NCBI GenBank assembly: GCA_949752745.1
Contig: OX457026.1
Span: 31,520,411 to 31,584,410, forward strand
Reading direction: 5' to 3'
DNA length: 64,000 nt
Source of the DNA: Protula sp. h YS-2021
Lineage: Eukaryota; Annelida; Polychaeta; Sabellida; Serpulidae
Part shown: piece after piece, positions 20,716 through 28,079 of the stretch
How the letters are laid out: every line of letters begins with the position of its first letter
How positions within the stretch are numbered: position 1 is the stretch's first letter
Program-made: the position numbers and the translations under genes
The notes under the pieces: model-generated
Told to the model about the DNA's origin: nothing
The model's database searches: none
Seen by the model: only the letters and a program-made list of their open reading frames with translations

Positions 20716-21153
20716 TTAATAAAACAATGGTTTATAATGTCTATATACAAAATCCTTTACAATAAAATCACCATCCTTTCTTTTTAATATATTCACAATA
20801 TCAAACATACTCTGACCTCGAGCTCTATGCAATATATAATATACACAATAAAAACCACATGACGATGATATTGGCGTTTGTAATGATATAGAATTATACA
20901 TATAGTCATTTCTTAAAAACATGTTTAAACGATCATCGAGAGGGAACAGTCCATAAGAGTCAAAATATTCCACAGGGTCTTTATCATAATACACTGCCAC
21001 CCAATGTTCTCCTGGTTCATCTTGATCGTCTGTGTTGATCACATAGGCGCCGCGTTGTAAAGACGGTAACTGATCCATGGCAAACACGCCTTGAAACAAG
21101 TCTTTGGTCATGACATCATGACTCAATATGGCATCAATCTGCTTCGTGTTCAT
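20716..21153 (-). CDS. Adenain-like cysteine protease (PRO), 145 aa
   Basis: Virion-maturation protease of the adenovirus/ULP1 fold. The catalytic set is visible in order: His50 in GEHWVAVYYD, Asp65 in EYFDSYG, Gln92 in SLQTPISSSCGFYC and Cys99. Length is short but usual for Polinton proteases, and the core is complete. It is the last gene of the leftward block. Its ATG overlaps the major capsid stop by ATGA, so it is probably translated by coupling or from the same transcript. Its substrates are expected to be the small basic virion proteins encoded upstream. Confidence 0.93.
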   Translation of the reverse strand: MNTKQIDAILSHDVMTKDLFQGVFAMDQLPSLQRGAYVINTDDQDEPGEHWVAVYYDKDPVEYFDSYGLFPLDDRLNMFLRNDYMYNSISLQTPISSSCGFYCVYYILHRARGQSMFDIVNILKRKDGDFIVKDFVYRHYKPLFY

Positions 21154-22523
21154 GACTGGTAGTCGAATTGGATGCTGCGATTGGCACTGATCTCAATAAT
21201 GTTGTCAAATTCAGCATAGACAATGACATTTATTGTAGGTTGCAAAGCCCTAGCAAAGTTCATTTCTAGCCGCAAATTCCCATGCTTGATCAGGGGGAAA
21301 TGATCATCACCATCATAATCTGGTGTTAAGTCAAACGAAAATAAAGCATAACCTCTAGGCCAATCTTCCCGTTTTATAATGGAACTTTTCTCACCATTCA
21401 ACCGATCAAACGATTTGTAAAGCGTTTCAAAAGCGTTCAGGTATTTGTTCTGTGTAATGTCAAGCTTGAGAGGTTTGGATAGAACTGGTTCACCATCCGT
21501 GTACAGTTGCATATAGTCCAGATTAAAATGATCAAAATTGTATGGATTCCTCAATACTGATCCACCAAAAGCTTCATTATGAACCAGACCAATGACAATA
21601 CGATTTGGTAATTGACCCAAAAAGATGTTATCTTTCACAAAAGACTGAAATCCTGCTGGAATGGCCAAGACTTTACATTCTTTTCTAGTGATGATGATCT
21701 TGGCAGGACTTTTCATCAATGCATCTGCATAACCTAACTGAATACCTGGACTCACCCTCACTTTGCGAATGGTTAAAAATGCCTCTTTCACTTCTACCTT
21801 ATAGGTATTATTTACAGCCATCAATACATAGTCATCTTTTTGTCTATGGAAACGCAATTTCAAACTGATGCCATTCGGAAGATAACGATCCTGCTCAAAC
21901 AAATCTATCCTTAAACCACCTGCGAGCATAACATCACGGCTAAGACGAGTATGCAAATAACGATGATGTAAGCCATTATTGCCTTGCTCAGCCAAGTCAC
22001 CACCGTCGGCATTGACATGAAACCCGGATACATATTGTTCGTGATTAGGTCTTTTCACCTCATGACTATTCATTGACCCAGCAGTATCCTTGTACATGAG
22101 ACGCATAGAGCGCTCAGAATGCAGACTTTCTTCCGAATCATGGATGAGATGAGAGATAATGCTGGTATAACCATGAGTATTGTTGCTATGCGAAACCAAA
22201 CGATCATTCAGAAACAATTCAATATTAGACCATAACCCATTAAACACATCATTGATGCAAGAGACATTATCATCTGCGCCACACGCTGTTCCATCAGCCT
22301 TTAGAATGCGACATACAATATGAAGTTTGCTGTTCTTTAAATCCAGATATTCTTCTGTACTCGCAGGAATGTAGAATTCTATTGGAGCGCCTTCTCTAAT
22401 GCTTGTAAGTGGTTGATAGTCAACATTATAACTTTTCTCTACAGCAGTTTGCGTTGGTGGTACGTGAAACCATTCCAATGGAGAAAGACTACATTCACAC
22501 GAATGATTATGAATGAGAGACAT
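21150..22523 (-). CDS. Major capsid protein, double jelly-roll type, 457 aa
   Basis: Large beta-rich protein in the position and size typical of the Polinton hexon-type capsid protein. Recognisable segments include SIREGAPIEFYIPASTEEYL near the N-terminus, DVFNGLWSNIELFLND, an asparagine-rich loop, LSRDVMLAGGLRIDLFEQ, and YALFSFDLTPD near the C-terminus. There is no signal peptide or membrane segment. Lies between the small basic protein (10-bp gap) and the protease (ATGA overlap). The frame is uninterrupted. Assignment rests on context plus family resemblance; a structure prediction would confirm the two jelly rolls. Confidence 0.9.
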   Translation of the reverse strand: MSLIHNHSCECSLSPLEWFHVPPTQTAVEKSYNVDYQPLTSIREGAPIEFYIPASTEEYLDLKNSKLHIVCRILKADGTACGADDNVSCINDVFNGLWSNIELFLNDRLVSHSNNTHGYTSIISHLIHDSEESLHSERSMRLMYKDTAGSMNSHEVKRPNHEQYVSGFHVNADGGDLAEQGNNGLHHRYLHTRLSRDVMLAGGLRIDLFEQDRYLPNGISLKLRFHRQKDDYVLMAVNNTYKVEVKEAFLTIRKVRVSPGIQLGYADALMKSPAKIIITRKECKVLAIPAGFQSFVKDNIFLGQLPNRIVIGLVHNEAFGGSVLRNPYNFDHFNLDYMQLYTDGEPVLSKPLKLDITQNKYLNAFETLYKSFDRLNGEKSSIIKREDWPRGYALFSFDLTPDYDGDDHFPLIKHGNLRLEMNFARALQPTINVIVYAEFDNIIEISANRSIQFDYQS

Positions 22524-22533
22524 TTTTTTTTCT

Positions 22534-22875
22534 TTAAAAAATATCTTTGCGATATTTTGATGTTATCCGTCTGGCTGTTTTTCGTCTTCTGGCACGTTTC
22601 GTTGGTTGCATACGCTTTTGTTCACCAAACACACGTTCTGCTACTCGGCCCGTCACATCTTTCGCGACATTCTTTGCAGCCTTCTTAAGATGTGGCGCAA
22701 CGATCTTAGCCCCAGCCTTAAGTAGTGGAATAGCTTTGCGAGCCAATGATCCCAGTATGGAACCAATACCATCGCCATATTGGATTCGCGCTCCTTTAAA
22801 TCCTGGTAATTCCCCGCCCACTTGACGAAGAAAATGGTTGCGATATGCAGACGGATCGTGTGTATAAGCTTTCAT
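22534..22875 (-). CDS. Small basic virion core / pVI-like protein, 113 aa
   Basis: The N-terminal part ends in GARIQYGDGIGSILGSLARK, followed by an amphipathic stretch (AIPLLKAGAKIVAPHLKKAA) and a very basic tail (KRARRRKTARR, SKYRKD). A Gly-x-Gly site before an amphipathic helix and a basic tail resembles adenovirus-type membrane-lytic or core precursors processed by the viral protease. Its ATG overlaps the stop of the minor capsid gene (ATGA). The role in cargo condensation or membrane entry is inferred. Confidence 0.7.
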   Translation of the reverse strand: MKAYTHDPSAYRNHFLRQVGGELPGFKGARIQYGDGIGSILGSLARKAIPLLKAGAKIVAPHLKKAAKNVAKDVTGRVAERVFGEQKRMQPTKRARRRKTARRITSKYRKDIF

Positions 22876-23630
22876 ATTGCTTTTGGTCGAAAATGAAGTT
22901 TACAGATCACCTTTCCAGTTTGAAATGGAACATTATGGCCTGTGTCGTCCTTAATATTCATTTCTATCACGTCAAATTTGGATGTGTTTACAGGAACATA
23001 ATGTGGTTCGCCGTACGTTTTCATGATAATATCTCCATCATGGCCTTGTATGCCAACAGAACGTAGTAAGGGAACATAATAATCACCAACAACTTGTGGT
23101 TCACAAATGCTACAATACACATACAGTGTATAAAACCCCTGTTTCACATCCGCTTTATGGTCAGCTGTACATGTTTCAGTATACCATTGATCTGGGATAA
23201 ATCCTAAAATCTCAGCTAATCCAGTGGAAAAAGACACTTCATAGCCATAATCGAGAAATAGAAACACACGTCGTCTAATTTTATCATACTTTAGCCGAAT
23301 AGCTTCTGTAAGTTTCAGAGCATTAGTCGCTTCTTCATTGACTGCCTCACATAGTTCTTGTATGGTTCTATAGTACCCATAAGGAATATTGAGAGTGCTA
23401 AGAATAGGATCATCGAATAGTTCTTGTCGATACTGAATAGAATAGTCCATGCCCTGTCTCATCGTTGTCCATGTATGTGGATATTGAATTTCAGCTAAAG
23501 CCACTTCATATTTTCCATTCAGATAGATGGTTCGAGGCATACGAATTTGATAATTTGAAGCCTTGTTGTTGGGATAATAGGTCATACTCGCATTGCTAGG
23601 CAAAGTAATGTAAAAGCTTGTCGACTCCAT
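22872..23630 (-). CDS. Minor capsid (penton-like) protein, 252 aa
   Basis: Beta-rich protein with the conserved N-terminal segment SNYQIRMPRTIYLNGKYEVA followed by LAEIQYPHTW, a feature I associate with the Polinton minor capsid protein. It continues with IRLKYDKIRRRVFLFLDYG, LAEILGF and a C-terminal KVICKLHFRPKAI. It lies next to the major capsid gene, as usual. The single jelly-roll fold and vertex location are known for the family and not shown here. Confidence 0.85.
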   Translation of the reverse strand: MESTSFYITLPSNASMTYYPNNKASNYQIRMPRTIYLNGKYEVALAEIQYPHTWTTMRQGMDYSIQYRQELFDDPILSTLNIPYGYYRTIQELCEAVNEEATNALKLTEAIRLKYDKIRRRVFLFLDYGYEVSFSTGLAEILGFIPDQWYTETCTADHKADVKQGFYTLYVYCSICEPQVVGDYYVPLLRSVGIQGHDGDIIMKTYGEPHYVPVNTSKFDVIEMNIKDDTGHNVPFQTGKVICKLHFRPKAI

Positions 23631-23642
23631 GATGGATGTGAA

Positions 23643-23852
23643 CTAAATGGTATAGGTGCGTTGACGTTGTCTATATACTTCACGATAGCGCGCGCCATTC
23701 GACCAAGTATGCCAAATCTCATCCTCATTCACATGGTCTTTTATTTCTCCTTCACAACACGCGCTTGTACATCTGATCTTCACAGGAATAGTTGGTTTAT
23801 CTTCCTCACAACAACAACATAGCTCTTTCAGCCATGTTAAAAATTTTCCCAT
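23643..23852 (-). CDS. Cys-rich 69-aa protein with N-myristoylation and palmitoylation-type motif
   Basis: It begins MGKFLTWLKELCCCCEED, that is Gly2 with Thr6 (the MGxxxS/T pattern for N-myristoylation) and a cluster of four cysteines at 12-15, a typical palmitoylation context. A second cysteine group (RCTSACCEG) follows. No membrane helix. It overlaps the upstream 192-aa gene by 16 bp and ends 12 bp before the minor capsid start. Membrane anchoring is an inference; the family is unknown to me. Confidence 0.65.
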   Translation of the reverse strand: MGKFLTWLKELCCCCEEDKPTIPVKIRCTSACCEGEIKDHVNEDEIWHTWSNGARYREVYRQRQRTYTI

Positions 23853-24415
23853 CCTTCAGGAAACTGTCTTTGTTGACGTTGTTTCATTTCTGTTGTAATG
23901 TCGTCACGAGTGGTCTTTTTACTAAACATTGTTTTTGGAATATTCGCATCTACAATTTCCTGGATAAACGGATGCCAGCCATGTGGTGGTTTGACTCGTT
24001 CTTTTCTTCTTGTCGCCACCAATGCTTCTTTCATCAAATCAACCATGTTGGAATTTGCTATAATATCGCCCGTTTTCAACACAAGTTCATTCTTCTCTGA
24101 CCATGTCGTACCATATTTCTTCAGTTCGGCTAAAAGTTGTAGTACTTTTCCATGATAGATAGGTTGAAAATGACTTAACACTAGCTTTTCTGGCTTTTCA
24201 GGTGGTGATGATGATGAGGGCTTTTGCTGCCTAGACTGACTTGTTCGTAAATGACGGCCAAGAAGTTGAGACATTTCAATAACCTTTTCACGCGTTCGCT
24301 TCCCACGTAAAAGTTTATTCACTTTCGTTTTGATTTCACCATCTTTACCCTTCTTTTCTAACAACATTTTATATTCATATTCAGGAATGAGGACCATTTT
24401 CATCGTATGTTTCAT
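23837..24415 (-). CDS. 192-aa protein of the morphogenesis block, function unknown
   Basis: Starts MKHTMKMVLIPEYEYKMLLE, then has a basic segment, a Ser/Pro/Gln-rich linker (about 60-75), a helical middle region and a conserved-looking end (PPHGWHPFIQEIVDANIPKT, then Lys/Gln-rich). Its ATG overlaps the stop of the 108-aa gene (ATGA). Position between ATPase and capsid genes suggests a structural or assembly role. No domain is recognised. Confidence 0.7.
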   Translation of the reverse strand: MKHTMKMVLIPEYEYKMLLEKKGKDGEIKTKVNKLLRGKRTREKVIEMSQLLGRHLRTSQSRQQKPSSSSPPEKPEKLVLSHFQPIYHGKVLQLLAELKKYGTTWSEKNELVLKTGDIIANSNMVDLMKEALVATRRKERVKPPHGWHPFIQEIVDANIPKTMFSKKTTRDDITTEMKQRQQRQFPEGWENF

Positions 24416-24738
24416 TTTAGCAGCAGTTTGGCTAACAAGGGCAATGCCAATCTAGCAATAACTCCAATGAATCCTCCTTTCTGATTAATCAACTTCTTTT
24501 TTCGTCGAAGGGATATCTTCTTATCTGCTAGAGTACGTAGCGTATGACGTTCACGTTTAAATTCCTTAAACCGTTTTGAGCTTAAGGGTAAATGTCCTTG
24601 CAATATATTCAAACAAATTTCAAACAAGCTTGTTAATTCCTCCTTTGTAGCTTGCTGTAGCAAGGATTTACGTCGTTTAGGCCCACTGCGTGCAAGCAAG
24701 TGAAGAAACGGCTGGTTCGCTCGAATACGTTTAGACAT
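24412..24738 (-). CDS. Basic 108-aa virion protein with GG motif and hydrophobic C-terminus
   Basis: Highly basic N-terminal two thirds (KRIRANQPFLHLLARSGPKR, LSSKRFKEFKRERHTLRTLA, DKKISLRRKKKLINQKGG) followed by a hydrophobic end, FIGVIARLALPLLAKLLLK. The ALADKK-x-SL-x-K-KRKLL-x-Q-x-GG layout is one I recall from small Polinton late proteins. The Gly-Gly before the hydrophobic helix is a plausible site for the adenain-like protease, releasing a membrane-active peptide; this is inferred. Overlaps the ATPase stop by 8 bp and the next gene by ATGA. Confidence 0.75.
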   Translation of the reverse strand: MSKRIRANQPFLHLLARSGPKRRKSLLQQATKEELTSLFEICLNILQGHLPLSSKRFKEFKRERHTLRTLADKKISLRRKKKLINQKGGFIGVIARLALPLLAKLLLK

Positions 24739-25390
24739 CTTGACTGCGAATGGTTAAATGACTTGGTTCTTGTTCATACACTGCTTTATCAATATATACA
24801 TAATGTGTATCTTTTGGTAAAATGCCTGTACGAATACGTAGTTGATCATTTGTCTTTGGTTTTAAATCAATGAATAAATAACCATGAGGTTTGCTAGTAG
24901 CATCTTGATAGGCTTCTATGAGAAATTGAGATCTTCTAGGATACATTTGCCGCGCCAATGTACTAATTTGTTGACTGTCTCTCGGATTTTTAAACAGAAT
25001 GATATAATGTGTATTCAAACTAATATTTCGCATCTCTTTCCCATGATGGAATAAATTATGCACAATAAAAATAATGCTTAGATTTTGATGACTGCTGCCA
25101 ACACTAAAGAGACGTGTCATACGCTCATCACTATGGCATTTCGTCATTAAGTCATCAATGATAAGTAAGTTTGGTTTCTTCGGGTTAAAACGCTCTTCAA
25201 TGTCATCTGGAATGCCTTGGTAAAATTTCACGCCTTTTATTCCCTTGTACAAAGGCTGATCTGCTGCATAGAGCCATAAAATGCTTTTTGGAGAGGGTTT
25301 AATCAACTTTTGTTCTAGAATTTCCTTCACCAGAGACGTTTTGCCACTGCCTGTAGGTCCAGAGACTAAACATGTAAATGGATGCTTCAT
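24731..25390 (-). CDS. Genome-packaging ATPase (A32/FtsK-HerA-like), 219 aa
   Basis: Start chosen at 25390 (MKHPFTCLVSGPTGSGKT), which overlaps the integrase stop by ATGA; the frame is open upstream but without need. Walker A GPTGSGKT at residues 11-18, Walker B NLLIIDDL with Asp79-Asp80, then SSHQNLSIIFIVHNLF, the sensor-like strand seen in A32-type ATPases. It pumps the element's DNA into preformed capsids in this family. Intact and of usual length. Confidence 0.94.
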   Translation of the reverse strand: MKHPFTCLVSGPTGSGKTSLVKEILEQKLIKPSPKSILWLYAADQPLYKGIKGVKFYQGIPDDIEERFNPKKPNLLIIDDLMTKCHSDERMTRLFSVGSSHQNLSIIFIVHNLFHHGKEMRNISLNTHYIILFKNPRDSQQISTLARQMYPRRSQFLIEAYQDATSKPHGYLFIDLKPKTNDQLRIRTGILPKDTHYVYIDKAVYEQEPSHLTIRSQDV

Positions 25391-26499
25391 TGTTGAATGT
25401 CTGTTTCTTTCACCCAACTGTTAAACTTGTTTGGCCAACCTAACCACTTGACAAATAATTCTTTCACACCTCCTCCTCGTCTTTTACGTGTTTTCAAGAC
25501 TTTTTCAATTCTATAAATAGATTCAATATCTTTGGTCACTTTCTGCAGTTCTTCTTCATAGAAATGACCATCAATATCTTCGTCTAAAAAGTCTTTCACA
25601 CGATATAAATGTATTCCTTGCTTCTTACAACGATGTGTGACAATGAAGACTTCTTGCGTCCATTTGATGTGATAATCCCGTTGAAACACATATTTAATGT
25701 GAGAAATGCGAACATGATCAGCAATGTTAAATTTGTACTTCTTCTTCTTCTTCTTCTTAGGTTTCAATTTCAGTTTGTCGACATACATATACTTCCACAC
25801 TTTTGATTCGTTGTCTTTACGAATCTCGGCTGGAGCATATTTATTAGGAAGAGAACCATGAGGTCTATGGTTGTAATTGTACACCAAGTCTGGAAGAATG
25901 TCTAAGTAACGGTAAGTTTGATTATGTAGAAAATACCGATACATCATTCCCTTTAGAGTACGAATGACTCTTTCAGCAAAGTTGGCTTTGGTTTCATTCT
26001 TTGTGGTATAAGCATGAATGCCTTCTTTCTTCAAAAATGCTTTTACCCATCTGTTTTTAAATTCTGTTCCTTTATCAGACCTTAGAGTTCGCGGTCTTCG
26101 TCGTGTGTCATGAAAAATCTTTTGGAAAGCTTGTATGACGCTGGTATGTGATTTATTAGGTATTGGCTGTACCCAGACATATTTGGAAAACACATCAATG
26201 ACAATGAGTAAAAAGCGTATGTCATCATTATAGGGAGCTATGTTTCCCATATCAGCCAAATCAATATCCCACATGTCATCAATACCACGTGTAATGACAC
26301 GTTGTCTTTTGAACCTGTATTTGACAGGTTGGAGTAAACTAAAAGCATCTTGATCCTGCAACCATTTCTTCACTTGTGACTGTGTGACTGGTTGATTATG
26401 TTTTCGTAAGATGTGATACAGTTTGTAAGGACCAGCAAATGCTCCAGGCTGTCCAGGTTTGAAGTAAATATTGGTCAAGTAGTCTTTCCACGTCGACAT
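25387..26499 (-). CDS. Retroviral-type (rve) integrase with C-terminal chromodomain, 370 aa
   Basis: Start chosen at 26499 (MSTWKDYLTNIYF) because the TATAAAA box at 26550-26544 lies about 45 bp upstream. Catalytic triad: Asp80 in WDIDLADM, Asp142 in LRSDKGTEF and Glu176 in NFAERVIRTLKG, with 33 residues between the last two. A lysine run (KPKKKKKKKYKF) follows, then a C-terminal chromodomain (YRIEKVLKTRKRRGGGVKEL, FVKWLGWPNKFNSWVKE). Chromodomains can steer integration to marked chromatin. It leads the leftward morphogenesis block, an arrangement known from Polintons. Confidence 0.95.
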   Translation of the reverse strand: MSTWKDYLTNIYFKPGQPGAFAGPYKLYHILRKHNQPVTQSQVKKWLQDQDAFSLLQPVKYRFKRQRVITRGIDDMWDIDLADMGNIAPYNDDIRFLLIVIDVFSKYVWVQPIPNKSHTSVIQAFQKIFHDTRRRPRTLRSDKGTEFKNRWVKAFLKKEGIHAYTTKNETKANFAERVIRTLKGMMYRYFLHNQTYRYLDILPDLVYNYNHRPHGSLPNKYAPAEIRKDNESKVWKYMYVDKLKLKPKKKKKKKYKFNIADHVRISHIKYVFQRDYHIKWTQEVFIVTHRCKKQGIHLYRVKDFLDEDIDGHFYEEELQKVTKDIESIYRIEKVLKTRKRRGGGVKELFVKWLGWPNKFNSWVKETDIQQ

Positions 26500-26543
26500 G
26501 GTCACACCGAATGAAAACCACCTTCTCAACAGAACAGCTTTTA

Positions 26544-26550
26544 TTTTATA
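26544..26550 (-). promoter_or_regulatory. TATA box for the integrase-led leftward block
   Basis: Minus-strand TATAAAATAAAAGC, about 45 bp before the chosen integrase ATG. I see no equally good TATA box in front of the next eight genes, which fits a single long transcript. Confidence 0.6.
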
Positions 26551-26604
26551 ACTCAACCAACATCACTTAACTAACATGCATTTATAACTTAACTAACAAG
26601 TTTT

Positions 26605-26937
26605 TTACAAATCAAGTATAGATACAATGGTATGAATAACTGGAGACCATTGGTCTTCAATGAACACTAACCAATGACTGAGTTCATCCAATGTAATAGC
26701 ATCTACACCATATTTCTCACAACGTTGATTTGCATTCTCTAACACTTTATCTAAATGCATGTAATATTTAGCTTCATTCCAATATGTATAAACAGATGCA
26801 AAATGACAAGTATGTTCTTGACACTCTTCATGTTGACAAGCAGGACAGACTAAATATGCAAACTTTTTTACAGCGGATAACATTTCTTCACAATAAGCTT
26901 TTTGCACAATATATTGTCTCAGTGTCATGTCCGCCAT
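26605..26937 (-). CDS. Unknown 110-aa protein with Cys/His cluster
   Basis: Starts at the only good ATG (MADMTLRQYIVQKAYCEEML). A Cys/His cluster CPACQHEECQEHTCHF is likely zinc-binding. Downstream, the YWNEAKYY, NQRCEKYG and W-rich end resemble, weakly, the arrangement in the two paralogous proteins at 27669 and 28754 (aromatic-W-E/D, then an EC pair, then an acidic strand and W/V helix). It may be a third, more diverged member. Function unknown. Confidence 0.55.
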   Translation of the reverse strand: MADMTLRQYIVQKAYCEEMLSAVKKFAYLVCPACQHEECQEHTCHFASVYTYWNEAKYYMHLDKVLENANQRCEKYGVDAITLDELSHWLVFIEDQWSPVIHTIVSILDL

Positions 26938-27038
26938 TGTGCAGTCTTGAATCAATGCAACACAAGTTAAACATACTTCAAATTTACATGTTCACACGTC
27001 TGCACACCATGACGGTTGGCAAGCAAATGAAAAAGTCT

Positions 27039-27476
27039 CTAACCCTCACACAACAGTTCTAACAACTTTCCCATGATATTCTGACCAGGATATCTAGATG
27101 ACACTTGTTTCACACCAGCTCCCCACCAATGATCATACGTTGCTTCAACTAAAGTTTTGTCTTTACATTCTTTCAACTTGTTGCGAAACAATACACACTG
27201 ATCCAGTTTGACTTGTAAAACATCTTGCATTTTGCTTCTCTTCACTGTATGCCATAAAGGACATGGCTTTATCACTTTAGCAATACGTTTTGCTTCATAT
27301 CCATTTCTACATGAAGCAATGGCTGAAGCAATATCTTGACGGTGATGAAACACTGCTTTCTCATATTGATACAACGCTTCACTTGAGTTGAACACATGTC
27401 CATACTTTTCAAGTCGTGTTGGAAACATATTTGAAAGAACGTCCTTATGACCGCTGAATAGTACAAGATTCTTCAT
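27039..27476 (-). CDS. NADAR-family (YbiA-like) protein, 145 aa
   Basis: The N-terminus LVLFSGHKDVLSNMFPTRLE, then GHVFNSSEALYQYEKAVFHH, AIASCRNGYEAKRIAK and the C-terminal EATYDHWWGAG..RYPGQNIMGKLLELL match the NADAR pattern throughout: N-terminal F-G-x-x-S-N-F, a central SSEALYQ with Glu, an AK-R helix, and the D-x-W-G-x-G..GQN-x-G-K-L-L end. Length is normal. Known members cleave N-glycosidic bonds in NAD/ADP-ribose-related or riboflavin-pathway compounds, and some remove ADP-ribose from nucleic acid bases. In the accessory block it may counter host ADP-ribosylation; that is inferred. Confidence 0.88.
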   Translation of the reverse strand: MKNLVLFSGHKDVLSNMFPTRLEKYGHVFNSSEALYQYEKAVFHHRQDIASAIASCRNGYEAKRIAKVIKPCPLWHTVKRSKMQDVLQVKLDQCVLFRNKLKECKDKTLVEATYDHWWGAGVKQVSSRYPGQNIMGKLLELLCEG

Positions 27477-27491
27477 GTTGACTTTGCTTCT

Positions 27492-27623
27492 TTATTCTGA
27501 CATGTCGGTTTCTTCCTGTAATAAAATATCTTTTAATATATTTGCTGCCTCTTCTATCATATTCTTTCTTTGTTTACGTTGAAACCACTCACATAAAACT
27601 AAATTTGCTAGTAAGAAAAACAT
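27492..27623 (-). CDS. Small hydrophobic-then-charged peptide, 43 aa
   Basis: Starts MFFLLANLVLCEWFQRKQRK, then NMIEEAANILKDILLQEETD and MSE. An N-terminal hydrophobic stretch of about 13 residues is followed by a basic patch and an amphipathic acidic helix, like a small membrane-associated peptide. The stop lies 15 bp before the NADAR ATG, tight spacing like that elsewhere in the element. The region can also be read as intron and downstream exon of the 27669 gene, so it is tentative. Confidence 0.4.
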   Translation of the reverse strand: MFFLLANLVLCEWFQRKQRKNMIEEAANILKDILLQEETDMSE

Positions 27624-27668
27624 TGTTATGTCTTTGAGAAACAATTCACTATGTTGTCATAAACATGT

Positions 27669-28001
27669 TTAAAAAAGGTTTTTATAACTTACCTGATAAA
27701 GCTGCTCGGTTTCCTCTTCTTCTTTACAACAATCTCTCAAATGATCAACCACGGTGAAATATACTTCCACATCAGTGCGAGCAGAATAAAGTGCAGAATC
27801 AAAGTCAAAGTCAGGATCTTCTTCTATTCCAGTTTTATGACATTCTCCAAGAAATCTTGAATGCAGTTCAATCACATCAAGACTATGATGTACAACATCC
27901 CAAAAAGCATCCAAATGATAAAGTTGATAGTCTGGAGTGCCACAGCAAGCAAGTTTAGCAATCATCAAGTCAATATAAGCATTTTTAAAACATGCGTCCA
28001 T
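27669..28001 (-). CDS. Unknown 110-aa protein, paralogue of the 28754 gene; possible splice donor near its end
   Basis: It aligns with the 28754 protein: MDACFKNAYIDLMIAKL versus MDDVFKVNYADYVFSKL, then an aromatic-W pair (AFWDVV / QHWEAV), FLGEC / FLREC, and an acidic D-x-D strand before a helix. A duplicate pair is therefore likely. Near the C-terminus the codons for Tyr-Gln-Val-Ser contain CAG/GTAAGT, a perfect donor (GT at 27692-27691). Acceptors TTACTAG (27608) and ATTTAG (27599) follow within 95 bp, so the natural C-terminus may differ. No known domain. Confidence 0.6.
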   Translation of the reverse strand: MDACFKNAYIDLMIAKLACCGTPDYQLYHLDAFWDVVHHSLDVIELHSRFLGECHKTGIEEDPDFDFDSALYSARTDVEVYFTVVDHLRDCCKEEEETEQLYQVSYKNLF

Positions 28002-28079
28002 CTTGTTTCAGTGTCTTGTGGGCTTTTACTTTGCTTCACTGACTTTAAGTACTCCACACTTGCCGTAGAAGTTGCTTGG

